Shown here in pieces: positions 10,298 through 22,889 of a stretch of DNA of 64,000 nucleotides. This stretch comes from Gonocerus acuteangulatus (Eukaryota > Arthropoda > Insecta > Hemiptera > Coreidae). The stretch is from NCBI GenBank assembly GCA_946811695.1, contig OX328124.1:98690547-98754546 (forward strand), read 5' to 3'. How positions within the stretch are numbered: position 1 is the stretch's first letter; every line of letters starts with the position of its first letter. The notes beneath the pieces are model-generated. The model was not told where the DNA came from, made no database searches, and worked only from the letters and a program-made list of their open reading frames with translations. Position numbers and translations under genes: made by a program.

Positions 10298-10741
10298 GCT
10301 CGGACAGCTACAAGACAAAACCGACAGGACATAGACAAAGTTACATTACAAGACCTGCAAATCGAAGTAAGAAGGTTTATTACAGAAAAGTGGCAGAAAT
10401 CTTGGCACATGACGACAGAAAACAAACTTCGCGAAATAAAACAGACGGTAGGTGAATGGCCTTCAAGCAAAAGGGATAATAGAAGAGACGAAGTGATATT
10501 ATGCCGCTTAAAAATTGGCCATTCCCGACTGACACACTCTTATCTCATGACAAGACAGGACAGACCGACATGTACACAGTGTAACACACCGCTGACTATA
10601 AAGCACATACTTACTGAATGTTTACAGCGACAAAACTATGACTTACCTTACAATATGACTGAATTACTCGGCGATGGAAGCAAATATATAGATAACATAC
10701 TGAACTACCTCAACAAGACCAACCTCCTAAACAAATTATAA
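10298..10741 (+). CDS. LINE ORF2 C-terminus (end of RNase H and zinc-knuckle region), partial
   Basis: 148 codons with no stop until TAA at 10739-10741, open from the truncation point. Visible: EKWQKSWH, a basic LCRLKIGHSRLTHSYLM stretch, then CTQCNTPLTIKHILTEC, the Cys-X2-Cys...His-X4-Cys knuckle that follows RNase H in Jockey-type ORF2 proteins. The reverse transcriptase is missing. The intact frame fits the perfect TSD and a young insertion. Confidence 0.85.
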   Translation, partial: ARTATRQNRQDIDKVTLQDLQIEVRRFITEKWQKSWHMTTENKLREIKQTVGEWPSSKRDNRRDEVILCRLKIGHSRLTHSYLMTRQDRPTCTQCNTPLTIKHILTECLQRQNYDLPYNMTELLGDGSKYIDNILNYLNKTNLLNKL

Positions 10742-11152
10742 TTACAATTAAACATGAACAAATTATAACAGGACATACACACATATATGTGTATGTATCT
10801 TATTTGTCTTAAAATGTTAAAACTATACAGCCGTACTATACTAAAATCTTACATTTGACAATATAAAACTAACAGGAGTGTGAAACTTCCTTCAACCAAC
10901 TTAATTGATTATGTGTATAAACTTCATGCATTATTATAATATTGATTTTTCATATATTCAAGTATATTGTAATATTGTATTCTCTTATAAATAGATGTGT
11001 ATATAAATTTCAATTTGTATATTTGGCCAAAAATGTGTAAAATAAGATTGTATTTAATTAGATGTAATTTTCGTATGTATATTATACATGTAATTTTTGT
11101 TCTGAGCGAGTCGCCTTAGTTACGGTCGCTCATAAATAAATAAATAAATAAA
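10298..11152 (+). mobile_element. 5'-truncated Jockey-like LINE with 12-bp TSD
   Basis: Coding remnant, about 390 bp of 3' untranslated region, a small hairpin (GAGCGA...TCGCTC near 11104-11131) and an (AAAT)n tail. It is flanked by TAATCAGTATCA at 10286-10297 and 11153-11164. The 5' truncation, tail and duplication are typical of target-primed reverse transcription. The perfect duplication suggests a recent event. Confidence 0.9.
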
Positions 11153-11164
11153 TAATCAGTATCA

Positions 11165-12562
<1,398 letters not shown>

Positions 12563-12859
12563 GGGGAGAGAGAGAATACCTAAAAATGGTTGGGAAATCG
12601 TGGCAAGTGGAAGGTGACTTCTCAAAAGCTTACTAAATTCTCAACAAAACATAATCTAGAGTAATTTTCGAAGGGGCAATGTCAATTGGGGAAATAAATG
12701 CTTGAAAGTGTTACTTTTGTTCTTTTAGACGGCTTTTTGTCTCTGTTTACATCAATTCTTAATAGGTTGTTTTTGTTTTAAGTTTATTTTACAATAAAAA
12801 GATTACTTTCAGAGGATATCGTTGACCGTTGATGATGCAAGGTAGGGATTGTCGGGGAT

Positions 12860-12893
12860 TGAAGGCTTGAAGTTCATGCCGAAACGTCGGCAC
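12860..12893 (+). ncRNA. Decayed hammerhead motif (first unit)
   Basis: Stem II and GAAACGTC are kept, but the CUGANGA box reads GGATTGA, so the catalytic core is lost. It serves as the diverged partner of the intact copy 92 bp downstream. Confidence 0.6.
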
Positions 12894-12945
12894 AATAGGA
12901 GAAATGATCTCACATCTGTGAGGTATAGTTCTCAACCTTCCCATC

Positions 12946-12984
12946 GCCCTGATGAAGGCTTGAAGTTCAAGCCGAAACGTCGGC
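12946..12984 (+). ncRNA. Hammerhead ribozyme motif (type I), intact core
   Basis: CTGATGA 12949-12955; stem II GGCTTG 12957-12962 with CAAGCC 12968-12973, 5-nt loop; GAAAC 12974-12978; cleavage triplet GTC 12979-12981; stem I GCC 12946-12948 with GGC 12982-12984. All conserved core bases are present. Stem III is the self-complementary ACGT. Confidence 0.87.
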
Positions 12985-13072
12985 ACAATAAAACCATTTT
13001 CAATGTAAAATGTAGTTTTATTAAGAAGCGGTGACCGAACCCCGACAATCCCTACCTTAAAATGATTACTTT

Positions 13073-15639
13073 ATTAAATCAAGCTCAGAAAATGAGTAGT
13101 ATATTGGTAATAGTCTTTTTCTAGAGCGATCCGTTCAGGATACTGTCAGTTTCTTTTGGTCAGCCCAAAATGATTATCAGAATCTTTCTTGTGTGTATGT
13201 TGTTATATATGAATGTTTTATACATTATTACTTAAATTTTTAATTTACATTCTTGTCTATTTTATCAATAAGATTTTTTTTTTTATTAAGGATATTAAAA
13301 AATGTGTAATCTACGGCGTATGATTCATTGAATAAATTTAATTTAAAAAAAATATTAGCCCATACCGGCACAGGAGTGTCAAGCTGGTGTTCGATGTAAA
13401 TATCGATTGTGCCAGAGGGCCCTCGATAAATAGGCCCTGCTGTTTGTACAAGGTTAATGAGCCTTGGCCCTTGGAGCTACCCACCCTAATCCTAAACAGC
13501 TTGGGACAAGAGTAGTTACCGCTTCTGAACAGCCAATCCGCAGATCAGAAGTAGAATTAAGCTCGAAGAAACACTGCATTTATAAGGATTGGGTGCATGA
13601 AGATAATATTGTAGGAAAACAGATGCGCTGTTGTAAGAAATAGATGGCAAATAATGGTATAAAACGTTATGTCGTTGAACAGTTGTCCTAATCCGGCAGT
13701 GCTGGCAAGAAACAAGAACGTTTCACCACTCCAAAATCGTAAAAAAAAAAAAATCGGTCTTGCAACTATGCCTGTTCGCTCTCTGTTGTCCAAAGAAATT
13801 CTCCGATTTGAATGAAACTGTGTGCAAAAATACTTCGTATGAAACAAAAGGACATCTTCGTTAAAAGAATCCGCGTCCGGAACAGGATTTTGCGTTAATA
13901 GGCACACAGATAGACTTTTTACAAGCGCTTTGACTTGGGGAATAAACTTTAAGGTAGGTATAATACTGGTTTTGGAAAAAGTAGAACTCGTGTTTGTATT
14001 TTAGTTTAAGGTGCCCGAAAAATACAAACTGAGTTAAACTTTATTTGACATGTTTTAGCTTCATCATAACTGAGATATGTAAATGTTCTAGTAGAAGAAG
14101 TTAACATATATATAAATATATATTTAGGAACAGTTTTTGAGTTTTAATATATTTTAGTCATTATCTTAAAAGGGGTTTAGAAATCGTGGTGTGGAATTAG
14201 ACCTTTCGAAAGCTGTAGTGTTAGTTTCGTTTCATCGAATGAGACTTATCGTTTCAATTATATCATTTTGAAATTACCTCAGAAATGTGCCTTTCATTTA
14301 ATGTTTTATGGTTTTCTGGATATGACCGTGTCGCGATATGATGATAACAGACATTTCGCAAGACAGTCTCCAGGCTTCAGGGTTTCTTCTTAGCATGAAG
14401 GCAGTATGAGTCCTAGTTAAACCTGGAAAGGGTCGAAAGCGGCCTTTTCAGATCTCGGATTGGTCGACCTTTCACCAGCTGTTGGGTTCCTTGCAAAGAA
14501 TCAGAAACTATAATTTACTCAGCCACTAAACATCCTCTCTATTGAAATTCTAGGGATGTTTCGATATCTCCGATAATACTTTCTCTGTCTTATAAACCTC
14601 GACTAGGACTTAATTTTGTCAAACTTTATGGAAGGTTCATGGTAAAGAAGTGTTGCTGAATCTCAGAAAAATCTTCAGTTTTTTTTCAGTGTTTTTAATG
14701 CATTTAATGTGTTTCTGGAGTCGTTTGCAAATCAGTCTCCACTTTGTCCTATGTATTTCTTTACACCAAGTAATACTCGGAGGCCCGGTGATAGCGTGAG
14801 GACAGAAAACTATCTTCATTTTTAGAAGAAACTACGTGGAAGACTGTAGAATATCTGTCAAAACGTCGGTAATTACCACCGGTGGATGGATCGCGGATGT
14901 TTACGAGAATTAGGCCTTTCATGTCAAGGTTGCACAAGTCGTACTTTTTTTTTCTCCATCAGAAATTGACTATAACCGAACCGTATGACGTTATGGTCGA
15001 CGCATAAATATATTTTTTCCCCCTTTAACTAACTAAACCTTGTCCTGAAGATCAATCTGCTGAGGAATTGATCAATTCCATCCTCTCTACCTGTAAACAT
15101 GAGGAGGTACGGTTCGGGATGAAATGGGAGTTGGAGTGTTCAGCAAATACAAGATGAGTTCATCTCCAGCAATTCACCCTCCTTTGCTATGCTGTAGGTT
15201 TTATTTGTCTCTCCGAGTAGTAGTCAATTATTTGAGTAATGCGTTTAGTCCTCCCAATATGCAGGACTTAGTACCCGTCGATCTAGAAGAGAACATTTAT
15301 GAGACAATAAAAAAAAAAGAAAAGAAAAAAAAAAAGAAGTTATACATCAAATTCATACAAGGAAGGTGATATATTTCATTTATATGTACGTAATTGTGAA
15401 TTGTGTGTGTGTGGGGCTGTTTCTTTATTGAGTCTGCGAAACGATTCCAAGTTTAATGGAATTGTTTCCAAGTTTAATCGAATTAGTTGGTCTGAAATGA
15501 AAGGTTGTTATTAATAAGCTCTGACAAGCTATCAGCTCTGCACAATATTATCATAAAACAGAGTTAATATCTCGAGCCACTCATTGAATAAAATTCAACA
15601 TTATTTAAACATATGAGCATGAACAAAACGACGACTTTC
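13073..15639. other. No recognised gene
   Basis: A slightly GC-richer block at 13370-13555 and another near 14400-14480 stand out but match no family I know. 13790-13920 resembles the dispersed family whose other members contain CTCTCTGTTGTCC-like and AATGAAACTGTG-like text. A poly(A/G) stretch lies at 15310-15340. Confidence 0.4.
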
Positions 15640-16025
15640 CTCTGGACACCTCCCACTCAGGAATAGCAGGAAACGAAGCAGCCAAAGAGGCATTAGAAAA
15701 GTCTAACACTCCTGAGTCGCTCGTCTACGAGGAAATTGACGTGAAGACTTGGATGAATTACAGGATCAGAATCTGCTAGGAGAGAATGAGCAATGAGCAT
15801 CCTCAGACACGCAAGCTCATAAGCGTCAAAACCACAACATGGAGGAGTGCAGAAAATGGAAATCGTAGATAGGATGTGGTAATATCGCGACTTCGAATAG
15901 GCCATATAGTCATAAGACACATAGCCATCTCATTAAAAGAGAACCTCCACCTCTATGTGAACCATGCTCTCTAGTTTTAACGACGAGCGATATAATTGAG
16001 GAATGCCCGGAATATGAAACAAGGT
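15640..16025 (+). pseudogene. Decayed Jockey-like LINE ORF2 fragment (RNase H end and zinc knuckle)
   Basis: Frame 1 shows SHSGIAGNEAAKEALEKS, the typical RNase H His-Ser-Gly and Asn-Glu-Ala region, then MNYRIR before a stop. After frameshifts the downstream part reads LRIGH, then LIKREPPPLCEPC and DIIEECPEYETRF, matching the Cys-Cys-His/Asp-Cys knuckle of the same protein. At least two frameshifts and several stops show it is old. Confidence 0.75.
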
Positions 16026-16226
16026 TCAGCCAGCTCGGAACGTAGCAGAGGCTGCCCGAAAACTATAGACAAAATTATCGAACTCCAAAAAATCTACGAC
16101 ATATATAAAATACAGTAAACAATAATGAATAAATAACAAATAATATAAACAGAAAAAATAATAAAGAAGTATAAATAAATAAAATAAGCTCTTCCTGCAA
16201 GCGGAATGAGATTTTACATGCCACAA

Positions 16227-16293
16227 CAAAAAGTCCGACTCGCAGGAACTGCAGCATCTTAGCGCGGTTCCGTTCATGTCCCTAGTGCCATTT
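16227..16293 (-). repeat. D1 repeat, 3'-end copy
   Basis: Plus strand reads AAAGTCCGACTCGCAGGAAC then GCAGCATCTTAGCGCGGTTC, the D1 terminal block in reverse. Confidence 0.65.
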
Positions 16294-17872
16294 GATAAGC
16301 TTAGAAAAAAAATAAACTTATTTTTTTTTATATATCTTGTGAAAATTGTCAAAATCCTCTCGAACATCTCGAATAAAAGTGATATTAAGGCGTCAGGGAA
16401 ACCGACAATAGCTAACTTTTACACAGAAGCGGAAATTACAGAATCTGGCTCTCATTCTAAAGCAAAGCTCTATAAATCAATACAAAATATGCCTAATAAA
16501 GCCTTTCTAGAGGATACAGAAGCATGGCCGTATATGAGGGGGGGGGGGCTGAGGGGACTGCAGCCCCTCCCGAAATTTTGAATTGATGATAAAAACTTCT
16601 CGTAAAACCCTTAAAAATAAATTAAATAAGATCACTTAGTTCATAAAACATATTTTATTTTACGTGTAATAGCAATTTAGTTGCCTAAAACTATTCCAAG
16701 CTCTAAATATTTAGTATTCCATACCCTGGAAATGGTCTCAGCCCCCCCCCCCGAAATTGTTTTTATATACGCCCATGTACAGCAGGATCAAGAAGAAGTA
16801 CACAAGATTGAGTAGAATACCCTGCCTAATATAGCCTATATAGAATAATATGTTGAATAAAACCTATCTAGTAAATACACAAGGACAAATAAAAGTCTTG
16901 ACGAATAACAAATCAAGAAAAAAAACTTTATTTAACAAAATAAAACAAAGTTTAGTTGCCCAACTACAATAGAATAATATACCTAATTAAGTCTATGGAG
17001 TAGACACAAATAGACCAAAAACAAGTCTTGTGGAATATTGTTTTTTTTTCTAATTAAATACTTTTTATCAATATTTAGTATATAACCTTTGTTGAAAACT
17101 ATTGATTGCTAATTGATGAATCGGTTTACAACTAAGTAGTCTTTATCAATATTTAGTATATAACCTTATGTTTGGATCTGAGTTTTTGGGGTGCTCTCCG
17201 CCTAGGCTTTGTATTTGTGTCGGCAGATACCTGGGGTATATTTACAGCTCTTGAGGATTAACTCTTAGCAGGTAAATTTCCTGCGGCCCCCTGGTTTCTA
17301 CGGGCATTGAACTTTAGGAGGATTGGATTTAGGACTTAATATACGTATGTAGACTAAATCATAGCAAGAAGTAATCCTCCGTCGTCGGTTCTTAATTATG
17401 TAGACTCGCTAATGTTATCCAATCTTAGATACATCGTATTTAAAATCCACAGCAAAAACACGACATTTCATCAGAATCCCCTGCTGAATAAAACTTATAT
17501 AGAATAATATGCAAAATAAAGCCTATCTAGTGGATAAAAATAGAGGAAAGAAGCCGTTCGTGGTGGTAGAAAATCTTAAACGTATTTCGCTCAGAAATCT
17601 CCGAAATATTGTCACTAATTTTACGTATCCTGTTTTATAGCCAAATAGATTAATGTTCTATAATCAATAAGAAAAATCTACTAACAATAAAAAACTATGG
17701 GTAACAGATGAAAATAGGGAATACCAAGAATAATTCTAAAGAACGAAATCAACACCAGTACTGTCACATCTAGATATTCATACGGCATCTTCGAATTCTA
17801 ACAAACAAAATATTGATTCTAATTATACGTATCCTGTTTCATTGACAAATACATTTGACTACTATAAGCAAT
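16294..17872. other. Degenerate short repeats, no gene
   Basis: A loose tandem of a unit like CCTAATAAAGCCTATATAGA recurs near 16490, 16830, 16980 and 17490. A 24-bp direct repeat beginning TATCAATATTTAGTATATAA occurs at about 17067 and 17143. AAACTTTATTT...TTTAGTTGCCCAACTA near 16920 recurs near 25490. No coding signal. Confidence 0.5.
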
Positions 17873-17976
17873 TAAAAACACTAGGGAATATGCCAAAGAA
17901 CTCGGAGTAGGAGCCTCGACAGTTTCAAGACATTTGAAGGAAATCGACAAATCCAAAACTGACATTTCATACGGTA
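17873..17976 (+). pseudogene. Mariner transposase DNA-binding fragment with terminal-repeat edge
   Basis: Translates as REYAKELGVGASTVSRHLKE, the second helix-turn-helix of mariner transposases, then runs into AAAACTGACATTTCATACGG, the inverted-repeat end also seen at 54865-54893. It is the 3' scrap of a copy of the mini-mariner at 54862-55322, in the opposite orientation. Confidence 0.8.
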
Positions 17977-17989
17977 TTTCTCCGATTGA

Positions 17990-18565
17990 CATCGCCTAAT
18001 CAAAACTTTCATTAGAACCTTTTTTGTAGAGCATTTAGTAAGCTTTCTAATGGTATTCTTCCGTTTCCCAAATTCTCAACCTTTTTCGAGATATTAAGGA
18101 AAGTATACAAAGTTACCAAAACTTTTTTATGCCTGTTCATAAAATATTTTATTCTAACCCTTCCTTAACTCCAAACGCAACCAAAATTTCAACATATTAG
18201 TTTTAATGGAAGTAGAACATACAGTAAATGTTTCAACTGAATCCCTTGATTCTAAGTACCCAAACCAAAAACGGCATTCAAAACTTATTTTTTCAGTTTT
18301 CTCGAAAACGGTTAAAGCTATCGCCTTGAAAATGGTTCCATTCGTTTTCCTAGCCCAAGAAGCCTATAAAAAGAGTACTTACAAGCTTATGAACTCAAAA
18401 ACGTAAGTGTTATGATTTTTTTTGCGCGAATTTCGCCCCAAACGCCATCTTCCAGTGGGCGGATTTTGCTGGTTAACGAACTTGACCTTTCAAATTGGAC
18501 GACAGATTTTTGTACCAAATTTCATCAAAATCGGACCATTCGTCTTCTATTTAGAGAGCGAACAG

Positions 18566-18570
<5 letters not shown>
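17990..18570 (+). repeat. Dispersed repeat family D2
   Basis: Shares an extended segment with 31560-32160, and its end is inverted at 18865-18930: CGGATTTTGCTGGTTAACGA, GACCTTTCAAATTGGA and CATCAAAATCGGACC. It ends at a (TA)n tract. The class is unknown; related AAATTTCATCAAAATCGG text is widespread in invertebrate genomes. Confidence 0.55.
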
Positions 18571-18618
<48 letters not shown>

Positions 18619-18640
18619 TATACATATATATATATATACA
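18571..18640. repeat. (TA)n microsatellite
   Basis: Nearly pure TA with AATAAATA breaks. Confidence 0.92.
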
Positions 18641-19121
18641 AATTTGAACCACCGTTATTTTCGGTTTCTAGGGGTTCTGAAACGCAAAATTTTCTAGTCG
18701 GCACTTCCGGATTGTTTCATTGTATCAACCTTATAAGCGGGGTTCCTCCCTATGGGGGAGGGAGGAACCGCGCTAAAACACAAATGTGAAACAGACATAA
18801 ATAAATTCTAGGGCGTCATAACCTTGCAGTTTCTAGCCTAAATAAATTTACACTCTACCTCGCTACCCTAAAACGAAAGGTCAAGTTCGTTAGCCAGCAA
18901 AATCTGCTGGCCGGAACGCTTTTTTTACCCAAATTCACGCGGCAATCATCAAAGCGCTTATGGCTTCTCCTTAAAAGGCACATGCGAACTTTGTCGCTTG
19001 GAATATCGGATAAAAAAAACTTTCAAAAATGTGTTTTTTAGTCATTCAAAAACAACAGAAATAAAATAAGTCTGGGATATGTTTGCGGTCATCTAAAATT
19101 TTTTCGCTCGCTTATTCTAGT

Positions 19122-19517
19122 CAGAGATGGGCATAATTTTATTTATAAATAAAAATACGAATTTATTCGTACTTCATATATTTTTAAATACGAATATAAA
19201 TAAATTCGTATTCGTAAGTGTGAATACGAATTTATTTTTATTCACGTATATTAAATATAAAAATACAAATAAAATTTTATTTGCAAATTTTCCTGCGAAT
19301 ACAAATATATTCACAGAAAAAATAGTAAATAATCAGAAAAAAATGAGAATATTCTCAACAAATAAAGTGATTACAAAAAAATTCACATTAAAATATATGA
19401 ATAAAAATTTATTCACATTATAATTTGTGAATACAAATTTATTCACAATAAAATTCACAAATAAATTATGAATTTATTCCTATTAAGGATAAGATGATAT
19501 TACGAAAGTTAATGAAG

Positions 19518-19571
<54 letters not shown>

Positions 19572-20086
19572 GGCGCCTAGTTTTTTTTTGTCTTAATGGA
19601 CTGCCAGAGGTACAGATGGCGAACTATGTCCCTGCAGCGCAGCTGGTGTTGCTGCGGCGGGCTCGGAGTAAAAAAAAATAATTGAATCTAGGCGATGATA
19701 AACTAGACAAAAAATTGTAATATCATCTAATCGTTAATTCGAATAAATTCATAATTTATTTGCGAATTTTTTTTGAATAAATTTGTATTCATAAATTATA
19801 TTGTGAATAAATTTGTAATTATTTATTTTAATATGAATTTTTTTGTAATCACTTGAATATTCACATTTTTTGTGATTATTTAAAATTTTTTCTGTGAATT
19901 TATTTGTATTCGCAGGGAAATTTGCGAATAAAATTTTATTCGTATTTTTATATTTAATATACGTGAATAAAAATAAATTCGTATTCACACTTATGAATAC
20001 GAATTCATTTATATTCGTATTTACAAATATATTAAGTACGAATAAATTCGTATTTTTATTTATAAATAAAATTTGGCCAATCTCTG
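19122..20086. mobile_element. hAT-like foldback element, non-autonomous
   Basis: Ends CAGAGATGGGC at the left and GCCAATCTCTG at the right are inverted. Long inverted arms (roughly 19122-19505 and 19710-20086) are built from variants of AATACGAATTTATTCGTA. The flanks are ATTCTAGT at 19114-19121 and 20087-20094, an 8-bp duplication characteristic of hAT transposons. No transposase is encoded; open frames in the arms are Asn/Phe-rich repeat artefacts. Confidence 0.88.
19519..19705 (-). mobile_element. Short GC-rich retrosequence with a long poly(A) tail, nested in the foldback element
   Basis: A run of about 50 T (19519-19568) is followed by a GC-rich block (19570-19671) unlike its surroundings. 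On the minus strand it reads as a short insert ending in poly(A). It breaks the symmetry of the foldback arms. No TSD could be found, so the retroposition reading is inference. I do not recognise the source RNA. Confidence 0.45.
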
Positions 20087-20094
20087 ATTCTAGT

Positions 20095-21258
20095 GAGGTA
20101 CTTTTTTGTCTTACTATACAATCTGTCAGTAAGTGTTAATCAGTATTTTCTGTAATGCTTTACTGGTATATTGGTCTTGTCGATTTAAAAGTTATTAGTG
20201 CGTCAGTATCTCAGGCAGCAGAAGACGACTTCTCGTCTGTTACGTCTGATGCTTGAAGGCCATTCTCCCTTAATTTATTTTCTCGTGAACTAAAAGCATT
20301 TTTTGACAACTTTTCATTATTCGTTCTTTTGTTTCAGTTGGTAAGTTTCGGTACGTCATGTAGTCAATTTCCAGTTTTGTTATTGACCTACATGTTATGG
20401 TTGTAAGTCAACCTTAGTACTAGATCTAATGCCGTTTGACTTGGTAGCTAATACAGAGTGAATCTGTTAAGTAAACTCGATTTTAAATTACCTACAATAA
20501 AATTAATGTGCTTAGTGATTCAGTAAATATTGTTATGTTTTTGGAATGAGTGTTTCCAGTCCGTGTAATAAAGCATAAATGCAATCCGGCTAAGTAGGAG
20601 CTTGTTATTTTTGGTAGTTATAACAACTTCTTGGTCTCTATTGAATAAAACAATCATTGTCAAAATATCAATGCTGATAATCAAACATTGTAATTTCATA
20701 GTAGTTTTTGAGATACAATGAAGCACCGAAGAAGGCTTACCACTTAAACTTAACTTAGCATAAAGAATTGCAATAAAACTGAAAGAGAACAAAACTTCTT
20801 CCATCCTTAAAGAGTTGTAAAGTACGATAAAGCAGCGTGGAGAGTTTGTTAGGTTTGTTAATTAACTCGTTAATAGCCAGTAGCAATTAGAGAAAATTGG
20901 ATAAAAGTTTTTCCAGAATCCTGGCTTAAGGACTTGCTTAGCTCTAGACTTGGAGGGATTAAAATATTCCCTTCTAGTAGTATTTCTGAATTAAAAATAT
21001 TCCCGACTTTTGCCATTTAACTTATTGTTCTCTTTATCAAAAAGCAAATTAAATGGAATCATTCTTTTCATAAAAAAATATGCAAGTAGATTTATTTGGC
21101 ATTAATTGCCTCTGGTAAAAGAGTTTCTAGCAATTTTTATAAATGCTTATCTATTTGTTTTTCATTAGGGATTAGGATTCCCTGAAAAATAACTATGGAC
21201 TATAACATAACAAGAGGAGGGGGAGAAAAAATAAAAGTATTCCCCCACACTCCAAAAA
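20095..21258. other. No recognised feature
   Basis: AT-rich, with no domain-bearing frame and no shared repeat found. Confidence 0.4.
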
Positions 21259-21612
21259 CACTCCAATGGTCGCGTCAGATCTCTCAGATACAGAGCATCT
21301 TACGCAGACTGTGGGCGGGGCGCAAGTGCTCAAATCTAGCTATACCCTTTACTATTCCTAGAGTAGGTAGTGGCTGATGGGTCAGTACTGACCTGACGCT
21401 CCTCCAAGCAGTAACTATCCACTAAAACTATTTTGTATCTCACAGATACCACGTGACCATATTTGTACTTTTAGAAAAGAGGGCACTTTAGTGTCATAAA
21501 TACCACAAAATAAAAACAACAACAAAATCAACGTAGTTATGTTATCAAGTATGAATATGGATGCAGCGATTGATGAAGAAACAGGGGTAAAAAATATAGC
21601 ACTGTCGCCTAG

Positions 21613-21780
21613 AGAACCAAAACTAGAAAGCGATGCCAAATGTTGTTTTGGGCAAACAAGACTGCAAGGCTTACCCAGTATAAATGCAAGGAGTGCGGCC
21701 AATATTTATGTCTCTATCATTGCACATTATATTGTCCAGATGGATGTAAAGTGGATGATGATACAGAAAACGTTTCTTGA
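21613..21780 (+). pseudogene. piggyBac transposase C-terminal cysteine-rich domain, fragment
   Basis: Frame from 21613 reads a basic RKRC start, then YKCKECGQYLCLYHC followed by CPDGC and an acidic end before TGA at 21778-21780. The Cys/His spacing matches the RING-like C-terminal domain that lets piggyBac transposase bind the element ends. The catalytic Asp domain is missing. An overlapping open frame in another phase is a shadow. Confidence 0.75.
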
Positions 21781-21908
21781 AGTTATATATTACTACAAAA
21801 TATTATTAATATTTGCCCTAATATTTCCTACCTATTTGTTATTTCTATATCATGAAATATAGTTGTTATTTCGACTACATGAATTTGCACATAATAAATA
21901 AATAACAT

Positions 21909-22024
21909 ATAATACAATACAAGGTGAGGAATAACCCTTCAAAGTTCAACATATACATTTATTATATAATAAAAGTAAATGTTGAACTTTGAAGGACTAT
22001 TCCTAACCTTGGATTGTATTATTA
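21909..22024. mobile_element. Hairpin MITE inside the piggyBac remnant
   Basis: Arms of about 46 bp (start ATAATACAAT; core CCTTCAAAGTTCAACAT and its complement) are separated by a short TA-rich loop. It probably inserted into the piggyBac 3' region. TSD unclear. Confidence 0.7.
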
Positions 22025-22889
22025 ATTAATACCCTTCCCCTTTTCATCAACATATTAAAATAAATAGCTTTTTCTTGGTAAATTTACTACTTTTTTTATA
22101 TATTAATCTCCTATAGCAGTTTTTTTTTCATTCTTTATACAACAGATAAAGTTATTTACGGTAAATGAGACTGGAACTCAGCCGTATCTCTCAGATACAA
22201 GGCGACCACCACTGGTAGTTTCAATGGCGCGACCATTGGAGTGTTAAATATCGACAGCCCTACTAATTAGTTCATAATGTCAAATGTGTTAAAACCTGAT
22301 AAGAAACCTTCAGATTATTCCTCGTTACAATTCGGAGACACAGGAACTTTGTCGGCTTAGCATGTCTCCAGAAATAAATATTAGAAAACTCAATTATATA
22401 CTCGTAAATATTACCCTTAATTTGAACAAAAAACACTACAGAAACTTAATAAAAAATATTCTTCCTCGACAAAAAAAAAAACATATCAATATTTACGGCT
22501 GAATCGTTGCAGTAGAAAATACATAAGGTTTTCCGATGGTTTCCAATGAAATATCACGATTCCTAGGTTATTATGAAAATATACGTAGAATTCAAAATGT
22601 ATAATATCTGTTAATAAAATATTGACTCGTTATATGATCTCTAATTTTCGAAATGTAGCAAAAATTGATAGAACCTATATCTTAGTTTTCGGGATGCATA
22701 ACATTTTGGAAAACAAATTCCACTCAATCCGTAGCTTTCGGGTACCCCAACGCAAAATTATAGATTTCAGTGGTTTTCTTGAATCTGATTCAAAACATCA
22801 CCTTATAATTTATTATTAATAAAAACAACAACCAACGAAAACAAAAGAATAATTGGAAGCCAATTAATAAGTTAACCTAATCTAATTTA

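Larger units (their letters stand above)
12810..13058 (+). mobile_element. Short hammerhead-bearing non-autonomous retroelement
   Basis: Two related units (12858-12950 and 12956-13058) share GGCTTGAAGTTCA then GCCGAAACGTCGGCACAATA. The core is framed by a perfect 19-bp inverted repeat starting AAGGTAGGGATTG (12839-12857 and 13040-13058). AAAAAGATTACTTT at 12796-12809 and AAAATGATTACTTT at 13059-13072 look like a 14-bp TSD with one mismatch. No protein is encoded. The layout resembles an internally deleted Penelope terminal repeat or a retrozyme. Confidence 0.75.
21259..22243 (+). mobile_element. piggyBac-like transposon remnant
   Basis: The ends are 16-bp inverted repeats, CACTCCAATGGTCGCG at 21259-21274 and its complement at 22228-22243. 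TTAA follows the right end (22244-22247), the piggyBac target; the left flank is AAAA, presumably mutated. Both sides carry TCTCTCAGATACA just inside. The coding part is reduced to the transposase C-terminus. Confidence 0.75.

Noticed and set aside
16276..16581. 101-codon open frame as a gene
   Set aside because: Starts within a D1 repeat copy, ends at a G-run, and shows no domain.
19127..20139. Asn/Phe/Lys-rich open frames in the foldback arms
   Set aside because: Translations of AATACGAATTT-type repeats present on both strands.
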